Assembly (NCBI GenBank): GCA_021732965.1
Contig: JAKFVZ010000450.1
Coordinates: 1 to 6,411, forward strand
Origin: Reyranella sp.
Lineage (GTDB): Bacteria > Pseudomonadota > Alphaproteobacteria > Reyranellales > Reyranellaceae
Direction of reading: 5' to 3'
DNA length: 6,411 nt
Under the pieces are notes generated by a model. It was not told where the DNA came from, did no database searches, and worked only from the letters and a program-made list of their open reading frames with translations. Below, piece by piece: positions 5,940 through 6,411 of this stretch (position 1 is its first letter; every line of letters begins with the position of its first letter). Position numbers and translations under genes: made by a program.

Positions 5940-6411
5940 GCCCGCCTTCGGCTTCGTGAGTTCCTGCATTTCCTTCAGCGAGTCGAACAGCGCCTTGTCG
6001 GGCTGACCGGTGACCGGCAGGCCGGCGATGCCCTGGTACTCGCGAATGGCCGCGCGTGTCTCCTGGCCCATGCGGCCGTCCGGTGCGCGCTTGTAGAAGC
6101 GGAACTCGCGCAATAGCGCCTGCACGCTCTTCGTCTGCTCGACTGCCGTCGCCGGCCATGCATTCGGATCCGGGGGCGTGGCCTTGGCGATGTCGGCCGA
6201 GGTGGGCGGCGGTGGCGGCGGCACAGTTGCGGCGAGCTTGATCGGCTTCGGCGGAGGCGGTGCTGCCGGCGTGGCCTTGGCGATGTCGGCCGAGGTGGGC
6301 GGCGGTGGCGGCGGCACAGTTGCGGCGAGCTTGATCGGCTTCGGCGGAGGCGGTGCTGCCGGCGTGGCCTTGGCGATATCGGCAGACGTCGGCGGCGGTG
6401 GCGGCGGTGCG
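5931..6411 (-). CDS. Proline-rich protein with C-terminal peptidoglycan-binding domain (N-terminus outside window)
   Basis: The last 159 codons of a minus-strand gene are visible, ending at TAG 5933-5931. The N-terminal visible part consists of 31-residue repeats rich in proline, each with PPPPPPTSADIAKATPAAP followed by PPPKPIKLAAT. The C-terminal part, about 5970-6137, resembles a PG_binding_1 domain: SVQALLREFRFYKRAPDGRM, then GQETRAAIREYQGIAGLPV, then TGQPDKALFDSL. The DG-MG--TR-AI--YQ---GLPVTG pattern is the family hallmark. Such domains bind cell-wall peptide or glycan. A Pro-rich stalk with lysines suggests an envelope protein spanning part of the periplasm, but any signal peptide, anchor or enzymatic domain lies beyond position 6411. 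The GTG at 6317 lies inside the repeat and is not the start, since the frame is open to the edge. It could be a lipoprotein, a caspase-like or hydrolase fusion, or a stand-alone binding protein; the sequence cannot decide. Confidence 0.85.
   Translation of the reverse strand, partial: APPPPPPTSADIAKATPAAPPPPKPIKLAATVPPPPPPTSADIAKATPAAPPPPKPIKLAATVPPPPPPTSADIAKATPPDPNAWPATAVEQTKSVQALLREFRFYKRAPDGRMGQETRAAIREYQGIAGLPVTGQPDKALFDSLKEMQELTKPKAGSN
6175..6411 (-). repeat. 93-bp in-frame tandem repeat encoding a 31-residue Pro-rich unit
   Basis: The period is exactly 93 bases (31 codons). Positions 6178-6270 and 6271-6363 are identical at every base. A third copy from 6364 to the window edge is cut off after 48 bases and differs at several positions, including GATATC for GATGTC and GGCAGACGTCGGC for GGCCGAGGTGGGC. 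In protein terms there are two full units (6410-6318 and 6317-6225) and a third that departs after SADIAKATP. The identical pair implies a recent duplication or gene conversion; the array may continue past the window. Confidence 0.95.

Noticed and set aside
6175..6411. CRISPR-like or non-coding repeat array
   Set aside because: The units are directly adjacent without spacers, the period is a multiple of three, and they encode a consistent Pro-rich peptide in frame with the downstream domain.
5940..6411. GTG at 6317 as the true start of a 128-residue protein
   Set aside because: The frame is open to the window edge and the repeat unit continues upstream of 6317. The GTG is simply the valine codon that opens one repeat unit, and no ribosome binding site precedes it.

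Overview
The window is high-GC DNA with tightly packed genes and looks like chromosomal core or near-core sequence from an alphaproteobacterium (Rhodospirillales/Hyphomicrobiales-like). The placement is inference. It rests on the style of the uracil-DNA glycosylase and ETF-QO proteins and on the order ETF-QO, TPR protein, ispE, which I recall from alphaproteobacteria. Every complete gene has a recognisable family and I see no mobile element. I also see no undescribed multi-gene system; the most unusual feature is a broken reading frame in the TPR gene.

Layout. Positions 1-1500, minus strand: a two-gene unit read right to left. A MetX-like alpha/beta hydrolase (472-1500) overlaps by one base a family-4-type uracil-DNA glycosylase (472 down to 1), which runs off the left edge. 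Positions 1501-1617: a 117-bp divergent intergenic region that must hold the start signals for both directions. Positions 1618-5939, plus strand: a likely operon of ETF-ubiquinone oxidoreductase (1618-3273), a secreted TPR-repeat protein (3279-5066) interrupted by an in-frame amber codon at 3621-3623, and ispE (5097-5939), with gaps of 5 and 30 bases. Positions 5931-6411, minus strand: the C-terminal part of a proline-rich protein with a peptidoglycan-binding domain. It converges on ispE with a 9-bp overlap of coding ends and contains a 93-bp tandem repeat.

How the genes relate. ETF-QO passes electrons from fatty-acid and amino-acid dehydrogenases, via ETF, into the ubiquinone pool. IspE makes an intermediate of the isoprenoid precursors from which the ubiquinone side chain is built. 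The TPR protein between them has a signal peptide and probably works in the periplasm as a protein-interaction scaffold. The glycosylase removes uracil from DNA. The MetX-like protein keeps the hydrolase/acyltransferase catalytic triad, but its substrate cannot be assigned. The peptidoglycan-binding protein is probably envelope-located.

The main anomaly is the TAG at 3621. The frame is open on both sides of it and encodes one continuous TPR-type protein of about 595 codons, so one base change (for example CAG to TAG) explains the break. TAG also ends the peptidoglycan-binding gene at 5933-5931, which argues against a reassigned code.
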